In this document: positions 54,612-62,739 of the stretch, piece after piece
Position numbering within the stretch: the stretch's first letter is position 1
Layout: every line of letters begins with the position of its first letter
Assembly (NCBI GenBank): GCA_964576075.1
Contig: CAZNTX010000007.1
Span: 10,877-74,876, forward strand
DNA length: 64,000 nucleotides
Reading direction: 5' to 3'
DNA from: Thermohalobaculum sp964576075
GTDB taxonomy: Bacteria; Pseudomonadota; Alphaproteobacteria; Rhodobacterales; Rhodobacteraceae
Notes under the pieces: generated by a model
Databases searched by the model: none
What the model saw: the letters and a program-made list of their open reading frames with translations, nothing else
What the model was told of the DNA's origin: nothing
Program-made: the position numbers and the translations under genes

Positions 54612-55208
54612 CCGATGATGCGCGCCGGGATTCGCGCGGTCCTCGAGGGCTACGGCAATGTCGACATCCTCGAGGAGGTGGCGACCGGGCTCGACGCCGT
54701 GCGTGCCGCGCGCACGCGCCGGCCCGATCTCTTCGTGCTCGACATCGCGATGCCCTATGCCCGCGGCCTCGAGGTCTTCGTCGAGATCCGCCGGCAGAGC
54801 CCGGCCTCGCGCATCGCCGTGGTCACGGGGCTCGGCGCCTCGGGGCTCCTCGCCGAGCTGGTGGCCGCGGGCGTCGACGGGCTGTTCCTCAAGCGCGGCG
54901 ATCCGGAGGTGCTCGAGCGGGGCCTGCGCCTCGTGCTCCAGGGCGCGCGGTTCGTCGCGCCCGATGTGGTCGAGCGGCTCGAGGCACGCCCGCCCGGGCC
55001 CGAGCTCTCGCCGCGCGAGCGCCAGACCCTCGGCCTCGTCGCCCAGGGGCTCACCAATGCCGAGATCGCCGGGCGGCTCAATCTGAGCCCCAAGACGGTG
55101 GAGAAGCACCGCACGAGCCTCATGCAGAAGCTCGGCGTGCGCTCGATGTCCGAGCTTCTGGCGCATGCGCTCCGCGAGGGCCTCCTCGACGGCCATTCCC
55201 AGGACTGA
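54567..55208 (+). CDS. LuxR/NarL-type response regulator
   Basis: 213 residues from GTG 54567, with GAGGAG 6 nt upstream. Receiver domain: AVIADDHPMMRAGI (acidic pocket), FVLDIAMPYARG (phospho-Asp) and GLFLKRGDPE (conserved Lys). The C-terminal LuxR-type helix-turn-helix is LSPRERQTLGLVAQGLTNAEIAGRLNLSPKTVEKHRTSLMQKLGV (core NLSPKTVEKHRTSLMQKLGV). It is almost surely the partner of the divergent 7TM kinase. Downstream and in the same direction is a DUF4214 gene, with two GGGGNGATCTCCCC sites between them, so control of that gene is plausible. Confidence 0.93.
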   Translation: MTDLRRRSAVIADDHPMMRAGIRAVLEGYGNVDILEEVATGLDAVRAARTRRPDLFVLDIAMPYARGLEVFVEIRRQSPASRIAVVTGLGASGLLAELVAAGVDGLFLKRGDPEVLERGLRLVLQGARFVAPDVVERLEARPPGPELSPRERQTLGLVAQGLTNAEIAGRLNLSPKTVEKHRTSLMQKLGVRSMSELLAHALREGLLDGHSQD

Positions 55209-55243
55209 GACCGGATCCTAGCCCGCCCCGCGCCCCGGCGCAT

Positions 55244-55322
55244 GGGGCGATCTCCCCAATCTTCCGCGTCGCGCCGCGAAACCGGCCCTGCGCCCGGCGG
55301 GCGCGAAGGGGGGATCTCCCCC
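55244..55322. promoter_or_regulatory. Pair of palindromic direct repeats upstream of the DUF4214/RTX gene
   Basis: GGGGCGATCTCCCC at 55244-55257 and GGGGGGATCTCCCC at 55309-55322 share 13 of 14 bases. Each is near-palindromic around GATC, and they are 65 bp apart (about six helix turns). They lie between the response regulator gene and the start at 55427 and are candidate operators. Binding by the neighbouring regulator is inference. Confidence 0.45.
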
Positions 55323-55426
55323 ATGCAGGAGGGGGGGCGCACCCCTCACCGCCCGGGCCCCGTTCGGCGGAGGGTCTCCTCATCGCAACCGGCCCGCGAC
55401 GGGCCAGACCCATGAGGAGAGACCCG

Positions 55427-57655
55427 ATGACCACCGCCGCCACCTCGCTCGCCTTCGACGGCCCCCTCGGCGGGGGCGACCATCTCGCCGCTTTCCGCGC
55501 GCGCCTCGACGACCTCGCCGGCCGCCTCGGCGAGGACCGCGCCGTGCTGCAGGACACCGGCCGCGTCGCCGCCACCCTGGGCGAGCCGCTGTCGATCCCC
55601 GGCCTGCTCGCGGACGGGATCGACGCGTTCCAGGACATGATCGACCTGCCCGATTCGGTCGTCGCCGCGCTCCGCCTCGCGCCCTACGGCATCGGCACCG
55701 CCATCGACCGGGTCGACCGCCTCGCCGAGCGCGTCTCCGACCGCCTCGAGCCGATCGAGCGCCGCCTCGAGGAGGCCGACGCGGCGCTCGATCCCGTCGA
55801 CCGCGGGCTCGGCGCCGTCGTGGAGACCGCCGAGCGCGCCGACGCCCTCGTCGCGCTCGCCAAGGACGCGACCCTTGGCCTCGCCGAGAGCGCCGATCTG
55901 ATGGCCGAGAGCCTCGGCGAGGGCCGGCTCGGCGCGGCGATGACCGGGCGCGTGGAGATCGCCGCGCGCTTCGTCGAGGGGGCGGGCGCGGCCCATGCGC
56001 TGATCGAGCCGGCCCGCACGCTCCTCGACGGCCTCGTCGAGACCGTCGACGCCGGCCTCGACCTCCTCGACCCCGGCGTGATCGAGGACGCCCGCGAGGC
56101 CGTCGGCACCTTCTTCGATCCGGTCGTCGGCGCCTTCGACGGCATCGAAGCGACGATCTGCCGGACCTTCACCGTGATCCCGGCGCTCCCTGGGGTCACC
56201 CTTCCGAACCCCTTCGGCGACCCGATCGTCGTGGTCCCGCCGACCCCGGCCGTGACCGTCAACATCTGCGACGCGCTCGGCCGGCTCGACAGCCTGATCG
56301 GGGTGGTGCGCGAGTTCGTCGAGGGTGTGATCGTGGACGCGCTCGAGGCCGTCGGGATCGACCTCTTCGCCGCCGTCGACGCGCTGGAGGAGCAGCTTCT
56401 GCGCCCCTTCCGCCCGCTCTTCGAGGCGATCGACGGGGCGCTCGCGACCGTCGAGGATCTGCGCGCGCTGATCGCCGACGCGGTCGAGACCGTCGAGAGC
56501 GTCTTCGCCGATCTCGCGGAGCTCTTCGGGCAGATCCCCGTCCTCTTCGACGCGCGGCAGGTGGGCGATGCGGGCGACGACGTGCTCACCGGCCTGCCCG
56601 AGGCGCTCGCCGACGCCGCCGATCTGCCCGAGGACGCCGCGGATCTGCCGATCTCCCACGGTCTCTTCGGGCGCGACGGCGCGGACCTGCTCTCGGGCGG
56701 CGCGGGCGTCGACTTCCTCTTCGGCGGCGCGGGGGCGGACACCCTCGACGGCGGCACCGGCGACGACGAACTCCATGGCGGCGCGGGCCCCGACAGCTTC
56801 GTCTTCGAGGGCGAATTCGGCGCGGACTGGGTCTCCGACGGCTCCGGCGGCGAGGTCTTCCGCTTCGAGGCGGGCGCGGAGGTCGAGGCCAGCCGCGCGG
56901 GCGCCGATCTCGTGCTCACCGTCGCGGGCCAGGGCGAGGCGACCGTCGAGGGCTTCTACGAGGAGGGCCGCTACGACGGCGCCACAGCCTTCGCCGGCGC
57001 GGTGGAGATAGCGCTGCCCGGCGCCGGCGCGCCGCCGCCCCCCGGCCCGCTGCCCGTGCCCGTGACCGAGGGGGACGACCGCATCGCCCTCGACACCGTC
57101 TCCGGCCTCCGCCTCGATGCGCGCGGCGGGACGGACACGGTCGCCTATGCCGAGGCCCGCGCCGGGAAGGAGGTCGAGTTCCGCAGCGACGGCGCCGTCG
57201 CGGTGACCGGGGCGGGCGCGACCGATCTCCTCGAGAATGTCGAGCGGGTCGAGTTCGAGGACGGCGCGCTGATCTTCGACATGCGCGCCGAGGCCGACGT
57301 CGCCTACCGCCTCTACTCCGCCGCCCTCGGGCGCACGCCGGACGAGGCGGGCCTGCGCTTCTGGGACGGGGTGCTCGAGGCGGGCGCGGAGATCGCCGAC
57401 GTCGCCGAGGCGTTCCTGTTCTCCGAGGAGTTCGCCGGCCCCGAGGCCGACGCCCTCGCCCCCCGCGAGATCGTCGACGCCTTCTACGACAACGTGCTCG
57501 GCCGCGAGGCGGACCCGGCGGGGCGCGAGTTCTGGTCGGGCGTGCTCGAGGACGGGCTGATGACCGCCGTCGACGTGATGCTCACCTTCGTCGACCATGC
57601 GGAGAACCTCGCCCGCGTCGCCGACGACATCGACGACGGCCTCTGGGTCGCCTGA
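55427..57655 (+). CDS. Helical-RTX protein with C-terminal DUF4214
   Basis: 742 residues from ATG 55427, with AGGAGA 7 nt upstream; no signal peptide. Residues 1 to about 370 are long amphipathic helices with heptad-like patterns (RVDRLAERVSDRLEPIERRL), broken by a Pro/Thr segment with two cysteines (ATICRTFTVIPALPGVTLP; VNICDALGRL). About 410-465 holds five RTX nonapeptides (GADLLSGGAGVDFLFGGAGA and following), which bind calcium and mark type I secretion. A second beta region follows; DUF4214 begins near 624 (RLYSAALGRTPDEAGLRFW) and ends DGLWVA. It lies directly behind a LuxR-type regulator gene. I do not recognise the helical domain. Confidence 0.83.
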   Translation: MTTAATSLAFDGPLGGGDHLAAFRARLDDLAGRLGEDRAVLQDTGRVAATLGEPLSIPGLLADGIDAFQDMIDLPDSVVAALRLAPYGIGTAIDRVDRLAERVSDRLEPIERRLEEADAALDPVDRGLGAVVETAERADALVALAKDATLGLAESADLMAESLGEGRLGAAMTGRVEIAARFVEGAGAAHALIEPARTLLDGLVETVDAGLDLLDPGVIEDAREAVGTFFDPVVGAFDGIEATICRTFTVIPALPGVTLPNPFGDPIVVVPPTPAVTVNICDALGRLDSLIGVVREFVEGVIVDALEAVGIDLFAAVDALEEQLLRPFRPLFEAIDGALATVEDLRALIADAVETVESVFADLAELFGQIPVLFDARQVGDAGDDVLTGLPEALADAADLPEDAADLPISHGLFGRDGADLLSGGAGVDFLFGGAGADTLDGGTGDDELHGGAGPDSFVFEGEFGADWVSDGSGGEVFRFEAGAEVEASRAGADLVLTVAGQGEATVEGFYEEGRYDGATAFAGAVEIALPGAGAPPPPGPLPVPVTEGDDRIALDTVSGLRLDARGGTDTVAYAEARAGKEVEFRSDGAVAVTGAGATDLLENVERVEFEDGALIFDMRAEADVAYRLYSAALGRTPDEAGLRFWDGVLEAGAEIADVAEAFLFSEEFAGPEADALAPREIVDAFYDNVLGREADPAGREFWSGVLEDGLMTAVDVMLTFVDHAENLARVADDIDDGLWVA

Positions 57656-57684
57656 CCCCCCGGGACGGTGGAGACCATGCGAGA

Positions 57685-57713
57685 GCGCCCGCCCCGGAGA
57701 CGGGGCAGGGCGC
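57685..57713. terminator. Hairpin between convergent genes
   Basis: GCGCCCGCCCCG (57685-57696) pairs with CGGGGCAGGGCGC (57701-57713) around a GAGA loop, with one bulge. It lies between the stops at 57655 and 57721, so it may end both transcripts. Confidence 0.55.
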
Positions 57714-57720
57714 CGCGCCG

Positions 57721-59850
57721 TCAGTAGCGGGACTGGGCGCGGCGGATGGCGCCGGCCTCCTCGGAGATGGCGAGCGCGTCGGCGAGGGTGCGGATGCCTT
57801 TGGCCTCGAGCACCGGGATCAGATGCGTGAGCACCTCTGCGGTGGCGAGCGCATCGGCGAGGGCGGTGTGGCGCGTGCCGTCCTCGAAGGCGATGCCGAA
57901 GCGTTTGGAGAGTGCGTCGAGGGTGTGCTCCGCGCCCTGGCCGAAGAGATGGGCGGAGAGCAGCACCGTGTCGAGCACCGGCATGTCGAAGCGCACCCCG
58001 GCCTGGCGCTCCTTGAGCTGGAGGAACTTGAGGTCGAAGGGGGCGTTGTGCGCCACCAGCACCGCATCCGCGGCGAATGCGTGGAAGGCGGGGAGGACGG
58101 TCTCCGGCCCCGGCTGGCCTTCCACCATGGCGTCGGTGATGCCGTGGATGCGGGTCGCGGCGGCGGGGATGCGCCGGCCGGGATCGACGAGGCGCTCGAA
58201 GCTCTCCCCCCGGATGAGCCGCCCGTTGACCACGCGCACCGCGCCGATCTGCACGATCTCGTCGCCCGCCGAGGGGAAGAGCCCGGTGGTCTCCGTGTCG
58301 AAAACCACGAAGGTGAGCGCGGAGAGGGCGCGGGCCGAGACGTCCTCGGGCACCGTCCGCGTGAGAAGGGCGAAGTCGTAGAACTCGGGCCGGGCCGGCA
58401 GCGCCGCGGCGGGGGCGCTCTCGTGGTCCTCCACGGCGGCGGGCAGCGGCAGGCGGAGCCGCGCCTGCCCGCCGAGCGTCTCCTCCGACCAGATCTCGGT
58501 GCGGTGATGGATCAGCACGTCGCGCCCGGTGAGCCCCGCGAGCGCGGGCGTCAGCGGCTCGGCGAGCCAGGCCTCGGAGAGCTGTTCGGGCAGCGGCGCG
58601 CCCGCCCAGGCGAGATCGAGATAGACCCGCGGCCCGCCGTATTCCGCGGAGAGGATCACCGTCTCCACCCCGTGGCGCTCGGCGAGGCGGCGGCAGAGGA
58701 GGGTGAGGAGATCGACCACGGTGAAGCTGTAGCAATGCAGCCAGCAGGGGTCCCCCTTGTGTTCGAGCGCGGGGCGGCCCGCCTCGATCAGCCGGTCGCG
58801 CACGCAGGCCATCAGCTCGAAGGACGAGACGTTGGACATCGACCAGCCGCCGACGCGCAATTCGTCGTAGCTCGCGGAGAGCTCCTCGATGCGCCGGGCG
58901 AGGCGGTCGGCCTCCTGCCCGATCACCGAGACGAAGCGCCCGCGGGTCTCGCCCTCCATCTCCGGCGACTGGACGAGGATGTCGACGGCGGCGCGGAGAT
59001 TGGCGGCGGGGCGGCGCAGGCCCTCCAGCATGTCCTTCAAGAGATGGTCGCGGGCGGCCTGGTCGGTGATGAGCGCGGTCGCGTCGCGCAAGGTCAGCAC
59101 GAAGCCGTCGATCCGCGCGTCCTCGCCCATGATGAGCGACATCCGCCCCTGCAGCGTGCGCCGGCCCTCCCGGCTCGCGCAGACGACATCGACGGAGAGC
59201 CCGTCGCGCCGGGTCTCGTGCTCGCCCCGCTCGACGCGCCCGCGCAGACGGTCGAGCGCGTGGCGGATCGGCTCCTCGGTGACGAGGCGGAAGAGCGAGC
59301 GGCCGAGGCCGATCTCGCCCCCGGTGCCGAGGAGGCGCACCGCCTCGGCGTTGTAGAGCAGGATCTCGTGCTTCAGATTGCAGATCAGCACGCATTCCTT
59401 GAGATCGCGCAGCACCGCCTCGATCTGCGCCTTCTCGGCGAGCACCTGGCCGAGGGCCGCGGCGGAGACGGTCTCGCTGTCGCCGCGGGCGGCGGCGAGG
59501 GCCTCGGCGAGGCTCCGGGCGGCGGGGCCGAGCTCGCCGAGATAGCGCGCGTCCTCGGTCTCGAGCTCGGCATGGGCGGCGATCGAATGGGCGCGCGCCT
59601 CGAGCTCGCCTGCGAGGCGCTGGATCGCCTGCGCGACATGCTGGTCGAAGAGCTGCCAGACATAGGCCGTGAGCGCGAGCGAGCCCAGAAGCGCGATGCC
59701 GCCGCCGAGGACGAGATGGGGCACCGCCTCCGCCCCCGCGCGCGCGGCCGCGAGCCAGAGCCCGCCCCCGATCAGCGCCGCCGTGCCGAGCCCGACGACG
59801 GCGAAGAGCAGGAAGATGCGGAGGCGAAGGCTCCAGTCCTCAATCCGCAT
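57721..59850 (-). CDS. Membrane sensor (kinase-like) fused to a DnaQ-type 3'-5' exonuclease
   Basis: 709 residues. Two membrane helices (about 11-32 and 44-65), a coiled segment, a PAS domain (about 145-255; LYNAEAVRLLGTGGEIGLG), a histidine-kinase-like dimer and ATPase-like region (about 265-480) in which the usual phospho-His motif is not visible (LKDMLEGLRRPAANLRAAV), and a DEDDh exonuclease domain (about 512-690): FDTETTG with D518 and E520, HNAPFDLKF and HTALADAL. This architecture is conserved next to acetate-type symporters in proteobacteria. The physiological substrate is unknown. Its start overlaps the receiver gene by 11 nt. It is the last gene of the operon. Confidence 0.9.
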   Translation of the reverse strand: MRIEDWSLRLRIFLLFAVVGLGTAALIGGGLWLAAARAGAEAVPHLVLGGGIALLGSLALTAYVWQLFDQHVAQAIQRLAGELEARAHSIAAHAELETEDARYLGELGPAARSLAEALAAARGDSETVSAAALGQVLAEKAQIEAVLRDLKECVLICNLKHEILLYNAEAVRLLGTGGEIGLGRSLFRLVTEEPIRHALDRLRGRVERGEHETRRDGLSVDVVCASREGRRTLQGRMSLIMGEDARIDGFVLTLRDATALITDQAARDHLLKDMLEGLRRPAANLRAAVDILVQSPEMEGETRGRFVSVIGQEADRLARRIEELSASYDELRVGGWSMSNVSSFELMACVRDRLIEAGRPALEHKGDPCWLHCYSFTVVDLLTLLCRRLAERHGVETVILSAEYGGPRVYLDLAWAGAPLPEQLSEAWLAEPLTPALAGLTGRDVLIHHRTEIWSEETLGGQARLRLPLPAAVEDHESAPAAALPARPEFYDFALLTRTVPEDVSARALSALTFVVFDTETTGLFPSAGDEIVQIGAVRVVNGRLIRGESFERLVDPGRRIPAAATRIHGITDAMVEGQPGPETVLPAFHAFAADAVLVAHNAPFDLKFLQLKERQAGVRFDMPVLDTVLLSAHLFGQGAEHTLDALSKRFGIAFEDGTRHTALADALATAEVLTHLIPVLEAKGIRTLADALAISEEAGAIRRAQSRY

Positions 59851-60232
59851 CGGGGCCCGCGGGCGCGTCGTCGAGCAGCCGGCTCACCCGGCGCGAGAGC
59901 TCCTCGATCCCGAAGGGCTTGGAGAAGAAGGCGTCGGCGCCGAGGGCGAGGGCCTTCTCCCCCTCCACCGGGCCGCCCTTCGCGGTGAGGATGACGATCT
60001 TGACGTCTGCGAGCTCGGGGTCGCGGCGCATGGTCTGGCAAACGTCGTAGCCGTCGCGCTTCGGCATCATCACGTCGAGGACCACGAGATCGGGCTTTCG
60101 CTCGTGCATCGCCGCGAGGGCCGCCTCGCCGTCGGCGACGGTGCGCACCTCGTAGCCGTCGCGCTTCATGAGGTATTCGAGGGAGAAGGCGATATTGGGC
60201 TCGTCGTCGACGAGCAGCACCGACCTGGTCAT
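59840..60232 (-). CDS. Single-domain response regulator (CheY-like)
   Basis: 130 residues from ATG 60232, after GGAGG; the frame is open far upstream, but that is shadow sequence. VLLVDDEPNIAFSLEYLM (acidic pair), DLVVLDVMMPKRDGYD (phospho-Asp near 53), VILTAKGG (Thr) and FFSKPFG (Lys) are all intact. There is no output domain. It lies between a membrane protein gene (4-nt overlap) and the sensor-exonuclease gene (11-nt overlap), which points to phospho-signalling with that sensor or a kinase outside the window. Confidence 0.93.
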   Translation of the reverse strand: MTRSVLLVDDEPNIAFSLEYLMKRDGYEVRTVADGEAALAAMHERKPDLVVLDVMMPKRDGYDVCQTMRRDPELADVKIVILTAKGGPVEGEKALALGADAFFSKPFGIEELSRRVSRLLDDAPAGPDAD

Positions 60233-60780
60233 CCGGTTTCCTCCGCGGTCTCGCCGCTCTCGCAGGCGGCGTCGATCAGGGCATCTTGACCCTCGGGAAC
60301 GATCCAGTCGAGCCCCTCGGGGTCGGGCGGGGTGCCGCTCTCGAAGGCGGCGAGGGCGCCCGCGGTGAGCGCGGCGCGGCGGGTGCGGGCGCAGTCGAAG
60401 AGATGGGGCAGCCGCCGCGCCCCCTCGAGCCGGGCGACGAGCAGGACGTCGGCGCGCAGATAGGCGGGCCGGTCCGGATAGGGCGCGGGGTCCGCGACCT
60501 CGACGGCGGCGAAGCGGCTGACCCGGGGGACGAGCATCGTCCAGGGCTGCAGCCAGCTCGAATAGGGATAGGCCTCGGCGACGCGGGCCCCCGGCGCGAG
60601 GCCGGCGCGGGCGCGGTCGAACCAGGAATACTCGCTCCAGAGCAGGAAGGCCGCCATCGCGAGCCCCGCCGCGACCGGCGCCCCCCAGCGCGGCAGCCCG
60701 CCAAAGAGCCGTCCGAGCCCGAGCAGGAGCCCCGCGGCGCCGAGCCCGATGGCAACGGTGGCGATCAGGTGGAGAAACAT
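60229..60780 (-). CDS. Hypothetical membrane protein of the symporter cluster
   Basis: 183 residues. Two N-terminal hydrophobic helices (LIATVAIGLGAAGLLLGLG; WGAPVAAGLAMAAFLLW), then a soluble domain facing probably the periplasm, with SWLQPWTMLVPRVSRFAAVEV and a pair of cysteines (FDCARTRRAAL; DAACESG). No named family is recognised. It overlaps the receiver gene by 4 nt and follows the CBS/nucleotidyltransferase gene by 12 nt, so it belongs to the same operon. Confidence 0.8.
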   Translation of the reverse strand: MFLHLIATVAIGLGAAGLLLGLGRLFGGLPRWGAPVAAGLAMAAFLLWSEYSWFDRARAGLAPGARVAEAYPYSSWLQPWTMLVPRVSRFAAVEVADPAPYPDRPAYLRADVLLVARLEGARRLPHLFDCARTRRAALTAGALAAFESGTPPDPEGLDWIVPEGQDALIDAACESGETAEETG

Positions 60781-60792
60781 GCGCGGGGCCCC

Positions 60793-62646
60793 TCAGGCGA
60801 CCGTGTGGCGGCCCTGCGCCACGGCCGATTGCATGGTCTTCACCACCACGAAGGCGTCCTTCAGATGGTGGCGTTCGAGATCGGAGAGGCTCGCGGGCGC
60901 GAGGTAGTTGTCGGGCTTGGCGCCGGCGCGGATCCGGGCGGCCTGGTGCCTGAGGCGGGTCTCGGCGATCAGGTCGTAAGCCGCGATGAGGTCGCGCCCG
61001 CCGTCGGGGGAGAGGATTCCGGCCTCGCGGGCCGCCTCCAGCCGGGCGCGGGTGTTGACCGGGGAAAGCCCGCCCATCAGCGCGTAGAGCCGCCCGAGAT
61101 CGACGATCGGCACCACGCCGTTGGCCTTCATGTCGAGGGTGTTCTTGTGCTCGCCGGAGCGGATCGTCGCGAAGCCGCGGAAGAGCGAGAGCGGGGGCTG
61201 ATGGGTCAGCGAATTCGCCACCATATGGGCGATGAAGATCGAGTTGCGCCGCGCGGCCTGGAGGGTCTCCGCCTGCAGCCCCTCGAAGAGCGCCATCTCT
61301 CCGGCGATGGGGCGCAGGTCGAACATCACGCTCGCGAGCATCCGCGCCATCGGGTCGGGCGTCGCGATCCAGCCCTGGAAGTAGGACCGCCAGGTGGCGA
61401 CGGGCTGGCGCCATTTCGGGTTCGTCGCCATCATCTCGCCGGGGCAGTAGTAGAAGCCGCAGGCGTCGAGCCCGTCGGAGACGAAGCGGGCGAGGGCGGC
61501 GAAATAGGGCTCGTGGGCGGGGGTCGCGGCATCGTCGAGGATCAGGCAGTTGTCCTGGTCCGAGACGCCGGTCTGCTCCCGCCGGCCCTGGCTGCCGCAG
61601 ACCGCGAAGAGATAGGGCACCGGCGGCGCCCCGAGCTCCGCCTCGGCCATGGCGACGAGGCGGCGGGTCAGCGCGTCGGTCACGTCGGTGACGAGGCGGG
61701 TGACGACATGGTGCTCCGCCCCCGCGCCGACGAGTTGGGCGAGGAAATCCGGCACCTTCTCGATCGTCCCGCGCAAGCCTGCGAGGTCGCCTTGCCGGGC
61801 GATCTCGGAGAGCAGCATGGGCGCGGAGAGCGCCTGGTGGGAGACCAGATCGGACCGGGTGAGGATGCCGACGGCGCGGCCCTTCTCGACGACGGGCAGA
61901 TGGCCGATCTTCTTCTCGATCATCGCGACGAGGGCGTCGAGGCCGATATCCTCGGGCGCGAGCGCCAGGGGATTGCGGGTCATCACCTCGGCGACCGGGG
62001 TGTCCGGCCCCAGGCGCGCGGCGATCACCCGGCCGCAGAGATCGCCGGAGGTCAGGATCCCGACGAGGCGCTCGCCCTCCGAGACGAGGACGCAGGAGAT
62101 ATGGCGGTCGCGCATCACCGTGGCGGCCTCGGCCACCGTGTCGCCGGGGGCGACGGAGATCGGCCCCGCGCTCATGATCTCCGAGATGCGCAGCATGCCG
62201 AGATCGGCGGTGCTGCGGGCGGCCTCGGGGCGCTCGGGGGCGGGCTCGCGGCCGAAGAAGCGGGCGAATTGCGGCTCGGTGCCGACGAGGCCGAGGAAGT
62301 CCTCGGCGGGGACGAGATGCAGCCGCGCGGGCTCGCGGGCGGCGGCGGTGTAGGGGGCGGTCCCCCCGGTCAGGATGCCGCGCTCGCCGAAGACCTGCCC
62401 GGGCCCGAGGCGGGAGACGACGTCGCCGGTCTCGGCGGTCACCTCGATCGCGCCCTCGGCGATGGCGAAGAGGCCGGGGACTTGCTCGCCGATGCGATAG
62501 GCGGTCTCGCCGGGGGCGAGGGGGAGGGTCCGGCTGCGCTCGGCCAGCGCCGTGCGGGTCGCGGGGCCGAGGGTGTCGAACGGGTGGGTCGCGGCGAAGA
62601 AGCGCTCCCGGTCGGCGGCGGCGGTCTCGAGGGTGTCGGTCGTCAT
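60793..62646 (-). CDS. cNMP-binding/CBS/DUF294 nucleotidyltransferase-like protein
   Basis: 617 residues. An N-terminal cyclic-nucleotide-binding domain (about 20-130; GQVFGERGILTGG) is followed by a CBS pair (about 148-270; MSAGPISVAPGDTVAEAATVM and VMTRNPLALAPEDIGLDALV). Next is a DUF294 nucleotidyltransferase-like domain with CGSQGRREQTGVSDQDNCLI (GS-x-GR and paired acidic residues) and its helical C-terminal partner (about 470-610). The order resembles GlnD-like and bacterial CBS sensor proteins that accompany symporters. It may adjust uptake to energy state. It lies 93 nt downstream of the symporter gene, with a hairpin in the gap. Confidence 0.92.
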   Translation of the reverse strand: MTTDTLETAAADRERFFAATHPFDTLGPATRTALAERSRTLPLAPGETAYRIGEQVPGLFAIAEGAIEVTAETGDVVSRLGPGQVFGERGILTGGTAPYTAAAREPARLHLVPAEDFLGLVGTEPQFARFFGREPAPERPEAARSTADLGMLRISEIMSAGPISVAPGDTVAEAATVMRDRHISCVLVSEGERLVGILTSGDLCGRVIAARLGPDTPVAEVMTRNPLALAPEDIGLDALVAMIEKKIGHLPVVEKGRAVGILTRSDLVSHQALSAPMLLSEIARQGDLAGLRGTIEKVPDFLAQLVGAGAEHHVVTRLVTDVTDALTRRLVAMAEAELGAPPVPYLFAVCGSQGRREQTGVSDQDNCLILDDAATPAHEPYFAALARFVSDGLDACGFYYCPGEMMATNPKWRQPVATWRSYFQGWIATPDPMARMLASVMFDLRPIAGEMALFEGLQAETLQAARRNSIFIAHMVANSLTHQPPLSLFRGFATIRSGEHKNTLDMKANGVVPIVDLGRLYALMGGLSPVNTRARLEAAREAGILSPDGGRDLIAAYDLIAETRLRHQAARIRAGAKPDNYLAPASLSDLERHHLKDAFVVVKTMQSAVAQGRHTVA

Positions 62647-62673
62647 CGCGGCGCTCCGGGGCGATTGCGGGGG

Positions 62674-62693
62674 GAGGGCGGCTGGCCGCCCTC
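62674..62693 (-). other. Hairpin between the symporter and the CBS protein gene
   Basis: GAGGGCGGC and GCCGCCCTC pair almost without a loop inside the 93-nt same-strand gap. It could dampen read-through from the symporter gene. There is no U-run, so a strong terminator is not supported. Confidence 0.35.
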
Positions 62694-62739
62694 GCCGGGG
62701 GTCGTCGGGGAGAGCGGCGCGCGCCCTCCCCGGAGGCCG

